Below, one piece after another: positions 31,551-43,407 of a DNA stretch of 64,000 bases. The stretch lies in assembly GCA_004009845.1 (NCBI GenBank), contig RMBW01000019.1, forward strand, positions 1 to 64,000, read 5' to 3'. The translations under genes and the position numbers were made by a program. This DNA is from Davidsoniella eucalypti. Lineage: Eukaryota; Ascomycota; Sordariomycetes; Microascales; Ceratocystidaceae. Position 1 is the stretch's first letter. Every line of letters starts with the position of its first letter. The notes under the pieces were generated by a model. It did no database searches. It saw nothing but the letters and a program-made list of their open reading frames with translations, and was not told the origin of the DNA.

Positions 31551-33020
31551 CTAAGATGACTTCTGAATCGGTGACAAATCGACTTTTCCTTGAAGGTCTT
31601 CAACCCAACGATTTTCCAGCCAGCCGACCTCTTGGTAAGCGACGTAAAGGCGCGATGCCTTGTTCACATCAATATGGCAAGCGGTCTGGGCATCTGTCTT
31701 ACGGAACACCTTTCCCTTTTCAAGGCAATCCAGGCGTGATAAGAAAAGGCGACGCTTACTAGTAAGGTAAGTGGCACAATCTAGACGGAGAGTCGAGGCT
31801 AGAAGACGTTCCTTGGGATGAAGAAGATGAAGATGTGGATCTTGGTCCAAGACGATGGGGTTGCCCTTCCAGTCGGTCTTGAGGGCGTCACGCTTCGAGT
31901 TGTCAAGAGTGCTGATTGGTGGGCAGATATCAGGTAGATTCTCAAAGTTCTTATCCTCGCGACTAGCAACTGTGCCGCGACGTCCAGACTCGCGAGGGAA
32001 GTTCTCGACGGGGAAAACACCCGACCCGGCAACACCACGAGTAGCTCCCGAAGTAATGGTACGACGGCCCCTAGGTGAAGTGGCTTCGGTGATGGTGTTC
32101 TCGTGGGTGGGAACATGTTCAGCGGCAGCTACAAGAGCGACTGCATAGGCAGCTGAGTTGGCGGCTATGTCGGTAGCAGAAAGCGTAGAAGTGGAGGGAG
32201 ATATCATACGGGGCAACGGGCTGACTCGAGCGGTAGATCGGGTTCCAATAGCAGGAGAAGCTAGAGCCCGATCGGTTGACTTCTTGATACGGCCATGGGC
32301 TACACTAGTAGATGAAGTTCCTGGGCGAGTGTTGGATGTCGTACCCGAGATATAAGATGTTCCGGCCTGGAAGCCCGAGCCATTCCGTTGTACAGGCTCC
32401 GATCGGGGGAGATGGTCTCGTAAATAGGCACCACGGGCGTGATAGTAATGCTGACGATCGGTGTTACAGACCTGGGCATAGCGAAATCTATCTTGCATGT
32501 AGATATTGTTGAAATTACCACCGATGAATTGGGGCTTGCCATGGCCCATTACTGCAGCCTGCGAGCTGTAGATGACGCGGTCTAGACAGGCGTGGATATC
32601 GTCGCTGATGCCCTTGAGAGACTCACTGATACCAGGCGGTCGGCAGCCTGAGTTTGAGTATGTAGAGACAGAGGCAGATGTAAACAGAGGCGGATGAACA
32701 TTCTCCGATAGCTCGTCAATAGCGGCATCCATGACCATGGAGGCCGGTGACATGAACGGGTTAGACGATTCGCCATTGGGGGCGTAGCTGCGGGAGACCG
32801 GCGGTAAAGGGCTTAGGCAAGTAGTGTTGGCCGAGGTGGCCATCTGGCAATGAGTGACTGGAGGCGAAACAAGCGACGATAGAGTGGGAGTCTTGCTCGC
32901 AGGATGCTCACGGGCTTGCGAGAGATTCTGTGAAATATTGCCGTAGATAGGCAGCAGGGCTTCGGAGGCGGCCATGTTGGATACAAGAGACTGGCGGGCG
33001 GGCTGGGTGTCCGTGAACAT
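31551..33020 (-). CDS. SWIRM-domain protein (Fun19/Laf1-like), 489 aa
   Basis: One exon. The ATG at 33020 is the first in the frame; the frame is open further upstream only through a TTG. The first 350 residues are low-complexity and rich in Ser, Thr and Pro. The C-terminal SWIRM domain (about 375-475) contains LHPKERLLASTLRLDCATYL, RLFLSRL, FRKTDAQTACHIDVNKASRL and EVGWLENRW. SWIRM domains occur in chromatin complexes; the S. pombe Laf proteins associate with a histone deacetylase complex, so a chromatin role is likely, but the partner here is unknown. The 5' region upstream is long and without other genes. Confidence 0.88.
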   Translation of the reverse strand: MFTDTQPARQSLVSNMAASEALLPIYGNISQNLSQAREHPASKTPTLSSLVSPPVTHCQMATSANTTCLSPLPPVSRSYAPNGESSNPFMSPASMVMDAAIDELSENVHPPLFTSASVSTYSNSGCRPPGISESLKGISDDIHACLDRVIYSSQAAVMGHGKPQFIGGNFNNIYMQDRFRYAQVCNTDRQHYYHARGAYLRDHLPRSEPVQRNGSGFQAGTSYISGTTSNTRPGTSSTSVAHGRIKKSTDRALASPAIGTRSTARVSPLPRMISPSTSTLSATDIAANSAAYAVALVAAAEHVPTHENTITEATSPRGRRTITSGATRGVAGSGVFPVENFPRESGRRGTVASREDKNFENLPDICPPISTLDNSKRDALKTDWKGNPIVLDQDPHLHLLHPKERLLASTLRLDCATYLTSKRRLFLSRLDCLEKGKVFRKTDAQTACHIDVNKASRLYVAYQEVGWLENRWVEDLQGKVDLSPIQKSS

Positions 33021-36000
33021 TGCAAGTTGTTGAGAACTTGAGGAGCAGTAGTAAGAGCGTAGTGGCAGATTTGAGGGCAATAGAGGAAGAGAACGAAGAA
33101 TTAAATGTGCTGGGACAGTGGAAATTAATGAAGAGATGGCTATTAATGAGCACGATTGGGTCGACAGAGGCAGCTATAAGTGGTGAATGTGACAAATGTG
33201 TAGATAGTGCCGAGGGTGGTCGAGCCGCGGGTGAGAAGCTGGAATTGATATATGTAGAGGTGCTGATATATGACAGTGGATGGCTAGACGTAATTCCGAA
33301 AACTGAAAAGAAATCCCACACTACGGCGATTCGTGATTGTGAAAGGCTAGAGAACGAAACCTCGCCTCTTGTTCACGAGACTATGCTGGAAGAAGCGACG
33401 AATTGGATTTCAGTTGAAGCTGACATAAGAGGACGAATGCGAAATGGAAGGGCAAGATGGAGGTGATAGCCAATCTCAGCTTGGGCTTCAGAGAAAGATG
33501 AGATTGAGGCTATCGCGGCGCCAAAAGCAGGACCGCCAAATGGCACAACGAACGGTCGATAGAAGGTGTTTCTGGATGGGCTGTATGTAATGGGGGATAA
33601 GTCGGCTAAAAACGAAGAGATGAGAGTAGTGGGAACAAAGAGAATTAGAAGGTTAAAGAGTGGATAAAAGAGGACGTGAGGAGCTTATCAGTCGAGGTCG
33701 GCGGCTTGAGAGAATAATAAAACGAGAAAGAGTAGATAGAAGGGAAGGAAGGCCTATCGGTCATATGAATCGGGTTGTAAATGTCGGTTGGGTTGGGGAG
33801 GAAGAAGAGCAAGTGAGACGAACTAGAAGCGACTAGACTGGATCTGGGGTCTTGTTGTCTGCCTATATGAGTATGGTTGTAAAGCTCCCCAAAAACCACA
33901 TAAGAATGATAAATAATGTATCAATATACACAAGCACTGCCTTTGCTGGAGTAGTGCGTGACTCAACAGCCAGGCGTAGATAAATAAATAAATATTGCGA
34001 ATAAATGGCTACCGGAATGGTTCACGCATGAACTCTACAGCAATTCGCTATTGGTGTGGACGAGCGCAGTTTAGGTAATTGTTCCAGCCAGCGAATGCAG
34101 CCAGCAGCCAGCAGCAAGCGCCGCAATTGCTGTTCTCTGTTCTGTTTTCCGTAGCAGTTGCAGCAGTTGCAAGTTGCAGTTGCGTTGCCAATTGAACAAG
34201 TCTGTTTCTGGAAAGAGAAAGGGAATAAAAGCGGAGTTAGCCAGTGTAAGAAAAAAACAGGGCCTAGTTGGGGCAATTGTCCTAAAAGCTGCCTGCAATG
34301 AGATGAAATGCAAATGGAGGGAATTTGTGCATAAAGAAGAATGGCCTTCTTCTGGCCGCTGAACTTGAACTTGGGCAACACATTCGAGATGAAAGGGAGG
34401 GAATAAAGAAAAGAAGAAAAAACGATCCCGTCTGACTTTGACTTTTATTTTTACTCTAATATCTGGGATATCGAGGAGAGGGGGGAGAAGCGACAAAATA
34501 GGGGGAGGGCAGAAGGTAGTCTCTCTAAATGGCGTTGGACACCATAGGCTTGCGACGTATCTCACCACTACCAGAATAAAATAGGCTGGCCTGCCTTATC
34601 CCCCCCCCCTCTCTCTCTCTTTCTCTCTCTTTTCGCTCTCCTAAATCTAAATTCAAATCGGCATGCAAGCTGTATCAAGTCGGTCAAGCATGATAGCTTT
34701 GAATCGCCACACAGACGAATTTATGACCTGGCAATATGTCACCAATAGGCACTTATCGAGCTACATAGCTGTCAGAATAATATGGAGTGGATCTCTTTAG
34801 GGTATATAAACAAGATACTGATATATCTGTATAACGAATACTCGACATCATGTGTACAGCTAAGCAGGGCGGCTAGTTACGGAGGGAGGCGCAAATCCAA
34901 TGTTTGTCTGTTTTGGCTTCTCCTATGCTCGGGTAGAATAACTCAATTGCTAATTGACAATACATAGCACTCGCAGAGCGAGCGGTTAGTCAAAAACTGA
35001 GCATGTTTGGTGACTGTACTTGACCTTGCTAGGTCAGTCATAGATAGACCACCCCAAAAGCTGAGCCGATAGCGACCCAGGGTTAGCTTCCCCAAATGTA
35101 TTCCAAAATTCCATCAAGTCTAGAAAGTTCTCATCCGTACTGAAAGAACAAAGGTTGAGCTAAGAATATTGCGCAATTATTTCGCATACAGTGTCTACTA
35201 CATCTGAATAGTCTGTCGCAGGAACAGATAGGTAGATATTCTTCGCATCCATTATAGAAGTAGCATGCATATCAAACATACAATGAGAACACCCCAAACA
35301 GAACAAAGATCCTGATGCTTCAAAAGCAGATACGGTAAACACAAATAGGCTTTGGCAGATACGCCAGGGCTTATGATTGACGTCACATGGTATTCCACAA
35401 GCCAGACCAACAAAGCACTTTCATCGACGATAGCCAAAGCTATACAGATTCGTACATATACAACTAGCTTCATGATATGCTGTACTATCTCGCAAGCCTC
35501 ATTCACTGCTATCCAATCCTAAATAATTGTCTCACCGCCAAGGAAGCAGTCAGATAATAGATACTTATTAGCAAGGATACTACCCATATGAGCCGTTCAC
35601 GAGTTCGCTATTAAACGGTGTTAAAACGGTGTTAAGAGGATGCTGCAAAATACAAGATTCTTAATGTAGCTATACTTTGACTGTAGCAAACATCGGCTTA
35701 GCTGCCTAAAAGTGGTTACTACACGTATCTATCTGTAGTGACAACTCAAAGAAAAAGCAATTAATGCATATAGATATGACAGTATAAATGCGACGAAATA
35801 AGCTACAAGCATGTTTTTATACACACATGCAGATGTACCTATACAAATTATACAGATATATCACAACGTACATTGTATATGTATCTGTATATGCGCTAGT
35901 ACATACATGTGTCTACAAGCCAGCACTACACAGTAATTGACTACGTTTCTTTCATAACAATTACAACTATTCTTGTTCTCCCTCGTATCTATGACCAATT

Positions 36001-37000
36001 CAAAACAACCGGATTTTTTAAAAAATTAAAATTAAAATCATAGTAATAATAAAATAAAAGACTGCCCAATACAGATAACGATTGAACTAGAGAAATTGAA
36101 ATATCCATCTCAATTGCATTCACTTCAGGCTACATGAAGCGATAGATAGCATGATTTGCGAGTTTGTTTTCGACTTACCTCACCTCACCTTGGGCTTATA
36201 TCTCCTCATCTCACCTGCATCCCAGTCGACTCATCGTCAAACCCGACAAGGATTGTTCCCAGGTTGTAAAATGCCTTTGGGGATCCACCAAGCGCAGAGC
36301 GGCAGTAACAGCGCAACATGTATATGTACCATGATGATGTAGCAGTGGTTAGCTTACTACCACCAATATTCTCGCAGCATACATGTAGTGGCATCAACAC
36401 CGTGGCGTGCTAGAACTGCTATCACATACATACATACATACATACATACTGACTATAGTGATATATTTACTACTATATTGATAATTGACCGAGAAAGTTT
36501 GACCGAGCAAGTAGAAAAGAGATCCGGAACAATCGAGCGCGGAAAATTATATCCTGGAAAAACCAAGTGCAATGATCGATTTATCAAAATCGTATGTGTC
36601 GCGATATCCCGACCGTGCCGATGACATGTTGCGTATCGGCCTCTCAGCATGGGCGCTTCTTTGAGTTGATTGTATTATGAAGATGAAATCACGGCCTATC
36701 TGCACGAGATAAAGTGGCCGATCAAAGGACAAATAATCATCGTTTTCGTTTTCATGCTTTGATTTCGGCCCTGTTTATGACTTTGCGATAGCCAAAATAG
36801 ATGATGGCTAGAATGATATCTTTCTCTTTTTTTTGGGAGGTTGTTTCTTGGGTCACGTTACTATATCCTAGGTCTCATCCTATCGGCGTAATAAATACCC
36901 CCCCATCACACTCACTCATTCCATTCGCACAGAAGCAAAGCATACAGATATAGCGTAGCGCCTTACGAAGTGCTATTAGAAGCGATGACACTACTTGCCA
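33021..37000. other. Intergenic, upstream of SWIRM gene, first half of gene-poor stretch
   Basis: The ORFs at 33020-33466 and 34022-34568 look like chance. A C8/(CT)n tract is at 34602-34638 and a (CATA)n microsatellite at 36425-36450. No gene or RNA was recognised. Confidence 0.5.
36425..36450. repeat. (CATA)n microsatellite
   Basis: About six perfect copies of the tetranucleotide. Confidence 0.9.
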
Positions 37001-40000
37001 TTATTGTTTCAATTATTCATAGCGTGTGCACACTAAGCCTTGGCTCTTAGGGCATTCTACTTTGTACGGTACAGTACAGTCACATACTTATATTACCATT
37101 GTTTATTCTACCCCATGCTCATATACTCATATGCTCACATGCTCGCATGTTTACAAATATAAGGTACAGCAAGTAAGTCACAGGTACAAATGCAAATCAT
37201 GTGTATTCGTAACACTTGCAGGTGAGTCCCTCTTCAATTAGAATAAGAGTCACCCGCGCAGGTACAGTGATAAACCCACAACGGGCAGCCTCCAGTTATC
37301 ATGTAGCTGTATAAATATAAAACAAACATACAGCAGCTTTCCTACTAATTTCTTAATTGTCTATAGTAGAGATATCTCTATCAAAACAGAAGACAAAACA
37401 GCCTCTAATCCTCGCGCATTTATTGCTCACTGGTCTGGAGTCATTCGATCCTAGTTGTGAAGTCCGCAGCTTAAACAACATTGCGGTAGTTGCTAAAGAT
37501 TATCGTAACACCAACAAGCCCACTTTCTACTTACGTGCCATGATGGGTCCTCGAACAAAAAGAAGAGCATCCGAGTGTTAGCCCCATCTGCCTAGATAGA
37601 TAGAGGGGAGGCATTGAGACACACCCTCGTCTTCTTCTTTCACATGCATTGACTACTACGGTCCTAAGTCATAGTCACAATACGGTAGGTACAGTACAGT
37701 TTAATCACCTCTACAATTGTGCTACTTGTTGGAGAAGAGTAACCAGTCTTCAGCACATCTCCACAACTGTAAAGATAAACTATTGTTCGCTGGCTTCCCA
37801 TGTACGTGAAAAACGAAGTCAAATATTTGCCTATTGCACTCTATGCACTCTAGTTAGGCAAGCTGGACAGGCCCTCTTTCTCCGACTCTGCTGACCACTA
37901 TTTGCTGTTCGTGAGTTCTCCAAATCGCGCAAAAACTCTGGCTAAATCTGCTAATCCCACACCCATCAACTCATACTTGGGAGCCCCCATCTACACCACT
38001 TCTCCACATAGATCCTTGCTCAGTCTAGGGGTACTTACCGTTCTGAAAAGAGTACCTTCGTCCACGTAAAAGCCAGCTGCGGACGCACATTGCCTTCTCC
38101 AGCAGAACGTCAGGCCGACCAATCTTCACACTGTGCCTTGGCCTACTTGGCTCATTTGGCTCTCCTCCCTTTCTCTCCCAAAACTCTAGGGCTTCTCTAT
38201 AGCTCGGTGACAGCAAAAAATTGGCACCGTGTAATTGGCACCACGTGCACGTCTGATTTCGGTTTAATCGTGTCTCTGTTGTTTTTTGTTTCAAACACAA
38301 TCGGCAGGAACAGATTTATGCATGCGTATAATTATATGCATACTTACGCCCAGCTTGTATTACTTTCCTCCTTAGTAATGCCCCAAACCAAGTGATCATA
38401 ACCGTAGTCCATAATATATCTGTATATGTAGTTTTCCCAGAACTTACGAAAATGAAGATAGAAAATACAGAATAATATAGCTATACATAGGTTATTGGCT
38501 ATTGTAAAAGACATTGAAAATCGGAGGGAAAAAATTAGCTCAACATTGTATTTGGTCATTGTTCCATTCAGAATGCACTAAATTGTACGATAATTATATT
38601 ACTAATCACATAAGATCTATTTTTTTTTTTTTTTTTTAACCAGAGGTAAGTTCACGATATCGGCTGTCCATCTTTACAAACTTTCTATAGCAGCGCGAGT
38701 CTTGCATCACATTCCAGCCATATCATCAACACGATTTTAAATACCGCTTGATTAACTGCAACTTTAAAGGTCACTTACTATGTATAACTATAGACTAGAC
38801 AGAGATCAACAGGTCCCAAGATTATAACTTATTACACTTCGTGATGATGACTCGTATTCAAAGAACACAAGCATGCTTCTTAAGCTATATAAAGCATTGA
38901 GCACCGCGAGCCCGTCTCTACTCGTAAGTGATATGTTGTGGCATAATGAATGGCAAGCTCATAGTCAACTATATTCATACTCAACGATATGCTCTCATAC
39001 ATACACAAAGCTACCAAGACTTATTACCAATTCACCTCCTGATAAAACACACATTGACAACACATTGAGCCACAGAATATATGGGAATCACGTCCAGTAT
39101 CCCTACTGTTTTACTAACCATATTTGTGTAAGCTTGCATCGTAGATAAGTTTCTAAATCCGAGGGTCTCTAGCTTTAATACTTTGCAAGTACTAATACTG
39201 TCGTGATATGATTCTTTTCGGTGTGCACGGACGCTTAGGCGAAGAGGGCTAGACTCAATTCGAGTAGAATTCTCTATACTTACATATGGTCCAGACCATT
39301 CATAACCATTGTATTTACAAGATACAGATATATTGAGGACAACGGCATGCTTCGAGAGTAATACTTCATGTTGATAGTGTCGACCTAATATTGAGAGAGT
39401 AAGTAGTGATTCATCTTTGAATGAGATATCCATGACTTTTACCGTAAATGGATGGATATCCCGTTTGCCACATAGAGATTCAACCACAAACAATAAAATT
39501 TGTCGCCATCAAGAGAAGCTATTACTCAATCTTTTCTAGTTTTTCTCTCGTCTTTTTTGGATCGTCCAGCACTATTTGAAAGAGTTATAATGCGTCTCAA
39601 AGCTATATAGATAGACATTTTCATGAACTAGGCAAAAGACCAGTATTTGCAACTGAGTAGGCATATTCATGTATTTGTATTTAAAGTAAACAAAATTTCT
39701 CTAAAAAGATTGTTGACCCTCATCGGCTGGTGCAACCTGTTGTTGGTCATGCCAGTCCTACGCTATAATCCCCAACTATATAAACATTGGTCATATGTAT
39801 GTACAATATCATAGCGACGACATAATGAACACAATACGCTTGGGAGTGCTCGAACCTCCTTCCTTCGTTTATTCTCCCCTCAACCCAGTTCCAAGCGCAA
39901 GATAGGCCTTGCTCATGCGATACGGCATAATCTGTATAAAATCATACAACGACAGAATCAACAAGTACATATTCATTTCAGTTTCTCGTGATAACAATTG

Positions 40001-41181
40001 TCTCCCATACACACCACTACATATGTACAGACACATCTAATAGCATTAGAGTCAAACATGATTTGTAGTTTGCCTAACGTATTCTCTTTCTCCCTTTGCA
40101 AAAACTATGCATAATATCGATTTGGAGTGATCGTCTGGGCGTGGGATGATGAAGTTGATGGGCTTTGTAATACAGGTTCATCAGGTAGCCTTCATCGAGA
40201 TTATTCCTGACATGGCAATTTGTTTCCAAGTTGTCACAACTTACATATACTTAAATATTACTTGCTTCCCAAGCATGATGGGGCATTTTATCTACAATTG
40301 AGTGAAGAGAAAAGCCAAGGTTGTTGCCAGGCACACGGGCAGGTTTCTGATCTTGGCCTTTAAGCTGAAAAGCTTCGCGAAGGTCCCAACATATATAGTA
40401 CCGACTAAGACGAACTCCAGCTACAATGGAGCAAATTTATTGTAACAATTCATGTCAAAGTTTCTCATGAAATCAATGTTTACAGATTAGTACTAGCAAT
40501 GGAATACTGTACATGAACCGTCCAACCTAAAGTATGTAAGAACGACGCTATATGGATATTACCGTCTCAAGCTGTGATCAAAACAAGAGTCCACAAACAG
40601 CCTAGAGCTCTTGAAGTAAATATGGGAGAAGTGAGGGGGATGATGTACCATCGTTAGTTCTTAGGGGGGGACGGGAAGTGCTCTTACAACTATATATACA
40701 ACATGTACCGAATTAGAACTAGGGATATGTGATATACATATACCTAAATAGTTATTTGTAGTTAGTATCACCACAATCTATTAGTGCTAGCCTCCACAAG
40801 GTATCATAATAGCTCCAATTTCGGTGGTGAAGTGGGCCTTTTCACCTAGGCAAATACAATGTTATGCTGCTCGGGGAATTTAAAATGATGGGAACGAGTA
40901 GATTCAGCTACCTATGGTCCCAGCAAAAGCAATGCTTTATGATAAGAGTACCTTTCAAGATAGAACCTCATGTATCACCTCATAATTCATAACCTATCTC
41001 TTATTTTTCTTCTTTGCTCTTGGATTCTTGAGATTCATCTTTTTAAAACATATGCCTATAATCTACCGTATAACATACATAGTCTAGTATATCACCTTTA
41101 TCTATATACTGGTCATACTCATCTCTTTGGTTATTAGTCTATTTATACTCTCCTTCCTCCCTCACTACTCATCTCTTCAAT
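37001..41181. other. Intergenic, second half of gene-poor stretch, ends at protoglobin promoter
   Basis: No supportable coding region. A T run of about 17 is near 38622. The longest frame (39032-39493, minus) begins with TTG and resembles nothing I know. Confidence 0.5.
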
Positions 41182-42099
41182 ATGAAGCATGTTGACCAAA
41201 AGTCACTACATGTCGACCTCGAGTCCAGAATCGAGTATCTACATGACTTTTTAGACTTCAACGATGGTATGTATACCACCCAATGATTTCAGCACGTGTA
41301 TCCTCTTAACATGAATGCTAGCTTTTGCATTATCCAAATATAGAGGACCTTGCAGCTCTGTCATCTGGTGCCAAATTTGTTAAGGACTTGATTCCAGCAG
41401 TCGTACATCTCATCTATCGTAAGCTTCTGAGCTATGATATCACAGCTTGTGCCTTCCAATATCGCGATACTCGAGGCAAAGAAGAAGTCCAGGACCAACT
41501 CGACGAGAATGGTGCCGAACTCAAACAACGCAAGATATTCCTAAGCTCGTATCTGCTCAAAATCTGCTCGGATCAGTCTCAGATGGCATTTTGGGGATAC
41601 CTAGACAATGACGGGTAAGTAGTTCCTGTCTGGCCTTTTAGGGTATTTCTCTACACGCAATAGTTTTCTGTTTTGTTGTATAACGAATGCTAATCAAAAC
41701 CTATGGTATCACAGTGCTATGCATGTCGGTCCAAAGCTAACGCATCCCCTCCACGTTGAGTACATTCACATCAACGCAACTCTATGTCTCATCCAAAATC
41801 TGCTTAACGAATATATCCTCATATACAATGGCCTTGCTATATCAAAGCGGACAGCGAAGGTACATGCCTTGGGTAAGGTCATATGGATCCAGAACGATCT
41901 CTTCCCCAAATGGTGTGTGTGGGATGGAGAGGAGTTCACAAAGGAAATCAAGACCCAAAGTAAGGATAGATGCCCGGTATCACAATCAGACAGTTCTGAA
42001 GACTATGACGAGGGAAGTGCCAGCGACATGTCCATTTTCTGGCCTCTCTGGGACGATGTCGACGATGACTATCACAGAGTCATCGTAAGGTTGTTATGA
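41182..42099 (+). CDS. Fungal protoglobin-family protein, 246 aa
   Basis: Three exons: 41182-41266, 41344-41614 and 41715-42099; GT-AG introns and a joined frame of 741 bases. It starts MKHVDQKSLHVDLESRIEYL, the pre-A helix part of fungal protoglobin-domain proteins. The globin core includes VVHLIYRKLLSYDITACAF, RKIFLSSYLLKI and a likely proximal haem ligand, H122 in GAMHVG. HVEYIHINATLCLIQNLL and NKVIW-like GKVIWIQNDLFPKW follow. The acidic C-terminal tail (SDSSEDYDEGSASD) is unusual. Haem and gas binding are known for archaeal protoglobins; the role in fungi is not established. Confidence 0.85.
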
Positions 42100-43407
42100 T
42101 TATCACTAGATAGACAGTATGGTTAGAGTAGATAAAGCGTACTTGGTTTTATTGTTCTAGTTGTACAAAAGTAACACCATTTATTTCAAGTACTAGGGTT
42201 AGGTGCAGTTCTTTACAGTGTAGTAGGAATAGTGGACTCTGTCTTATTTGTTTACATTTGAGCTCTTTACTTGCATTTACCAGAAACAAAAAGAAGGTAG
42301 GCCACCATCAGTTCTTAACGACGAGCACAAGCGCAATAGTGATCCCTATCACGGGATCGAGTATAAGTATTAGTATAAGCGATTGCTCTTTGAAATTCAT
42401 TTACGGAGTTGTACTCTTTTTTTTGTCGAGATTGACACAATTGACATCATGGCCAGGATCTGAATCAAGGTCCAAATAATAGATATAATTTTGGCATATA
42501 GCCTGAGTGTAAACTCAGGCTAGCTAAGGCTAACCGATCTTATTTTCTGACTTGGGTCTTGCTTTGGCTTGGGTTGGCTTGGTTCGTTTTTGTTGACTGG
42601 TCCTGAGTTTGGCGCGGTTTTCATTCGCTCGCCCCCCTTCCTTTATTTTTCTGTTTAGCTGGAAAACTCGCCATGCCAACTCAGAACCCACGACACACTT
42701 ATTAGTATACAGATATACAACTATTTGTATCTGTATACAAATCTTGTTGGCGCAAACCCGAACTATTGCCAGTATCAATATCCCGGCATCACCTTTTCTT
42801 CCTTTCAGCTTTTGTGTTCTCTTCTCCCCCCTCCCTTGCCTTACATTGTATTCTTTACGCGATATATTTTTCTCTTATTTATTTTCTTAGCTTTGCCCTG
42901 TCTTGCCCTGTCTTGCCCTGTCTGATAGAAGGACCTCAAACTGCTGCACTGCACATAACATGAGAATCTGAACTAAACCAAACTAAACGCCAATCACGAG
43001 CCAACCGAAGACCGCAACGCCAGCCTACTCGCCCCTACGAACAAGAGCTTGCTTCATTTCCGCCCTCCTACGGTCTTTTCGTGATATCTTGGAGAGATTC
43101 CCTTTTTCCACTGTCTCTGCTTCCACGGCTGCATCAGTATCTTCCACCATCCATCTTGATACGCTTGGCTTTGACTCGACTCAATACCGAGTCGCTCCCA
43201 CCCCTCCTAATACTCCACCAGAAGCAGCGTTAACTTCCGCACCAAACCTCGAGATCACCAGCCCTCTTCTCCAGGACCTCAAAGCCCGAGACATCACATT
43301 GGCACGACCACCCGAACGGCAACGTCTACATCGACGATTTCTGATCACACTCACAACACCTTCAATCACGCCGCTCTTGTGACCCTCAGCCGCCTCTTTT
43401 CGCTACT
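42100..43407. other. Upstream region and probable long leader of the SRPK gene
   Basis: A 10-base tandem repeat (TTGCCCTGTC, three units, 42893-42922) and pyrimidine-rich stretches, as in fungal promoters. No coding sequence with an ATG is supported. Confidence 0.5.
42893..42922 (+). repeat. 10-base tandem repeat, three units
   Basis: TTGCCCTGTC repeated three times without change, about 490 bases upstream of the first SRPK ATG. Confidence 0.85.

Noticed and set aside
33021..33080. Extension of the SWIRM protein upstream to 33080
   Set aside because: The upstream codon is TTG; the first ATG is at 33020.
33020..33466. Plus-strand ORF overlapping the SWIRM gene start
   Set aside because: Antisense to the promoter and leader of a real gene; composition not protein-like.
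39032..39493. 153-residue minus-strand ORF
   Set aside because: Begins with TTG, no recognised domain, and contains a good splice donor without a matching partner; likely chance.
43089..43382. 97-residue ORF ahead of the SRPK gene
   Set aside because: Starts with TTG; probably within the leader of the long transcript.
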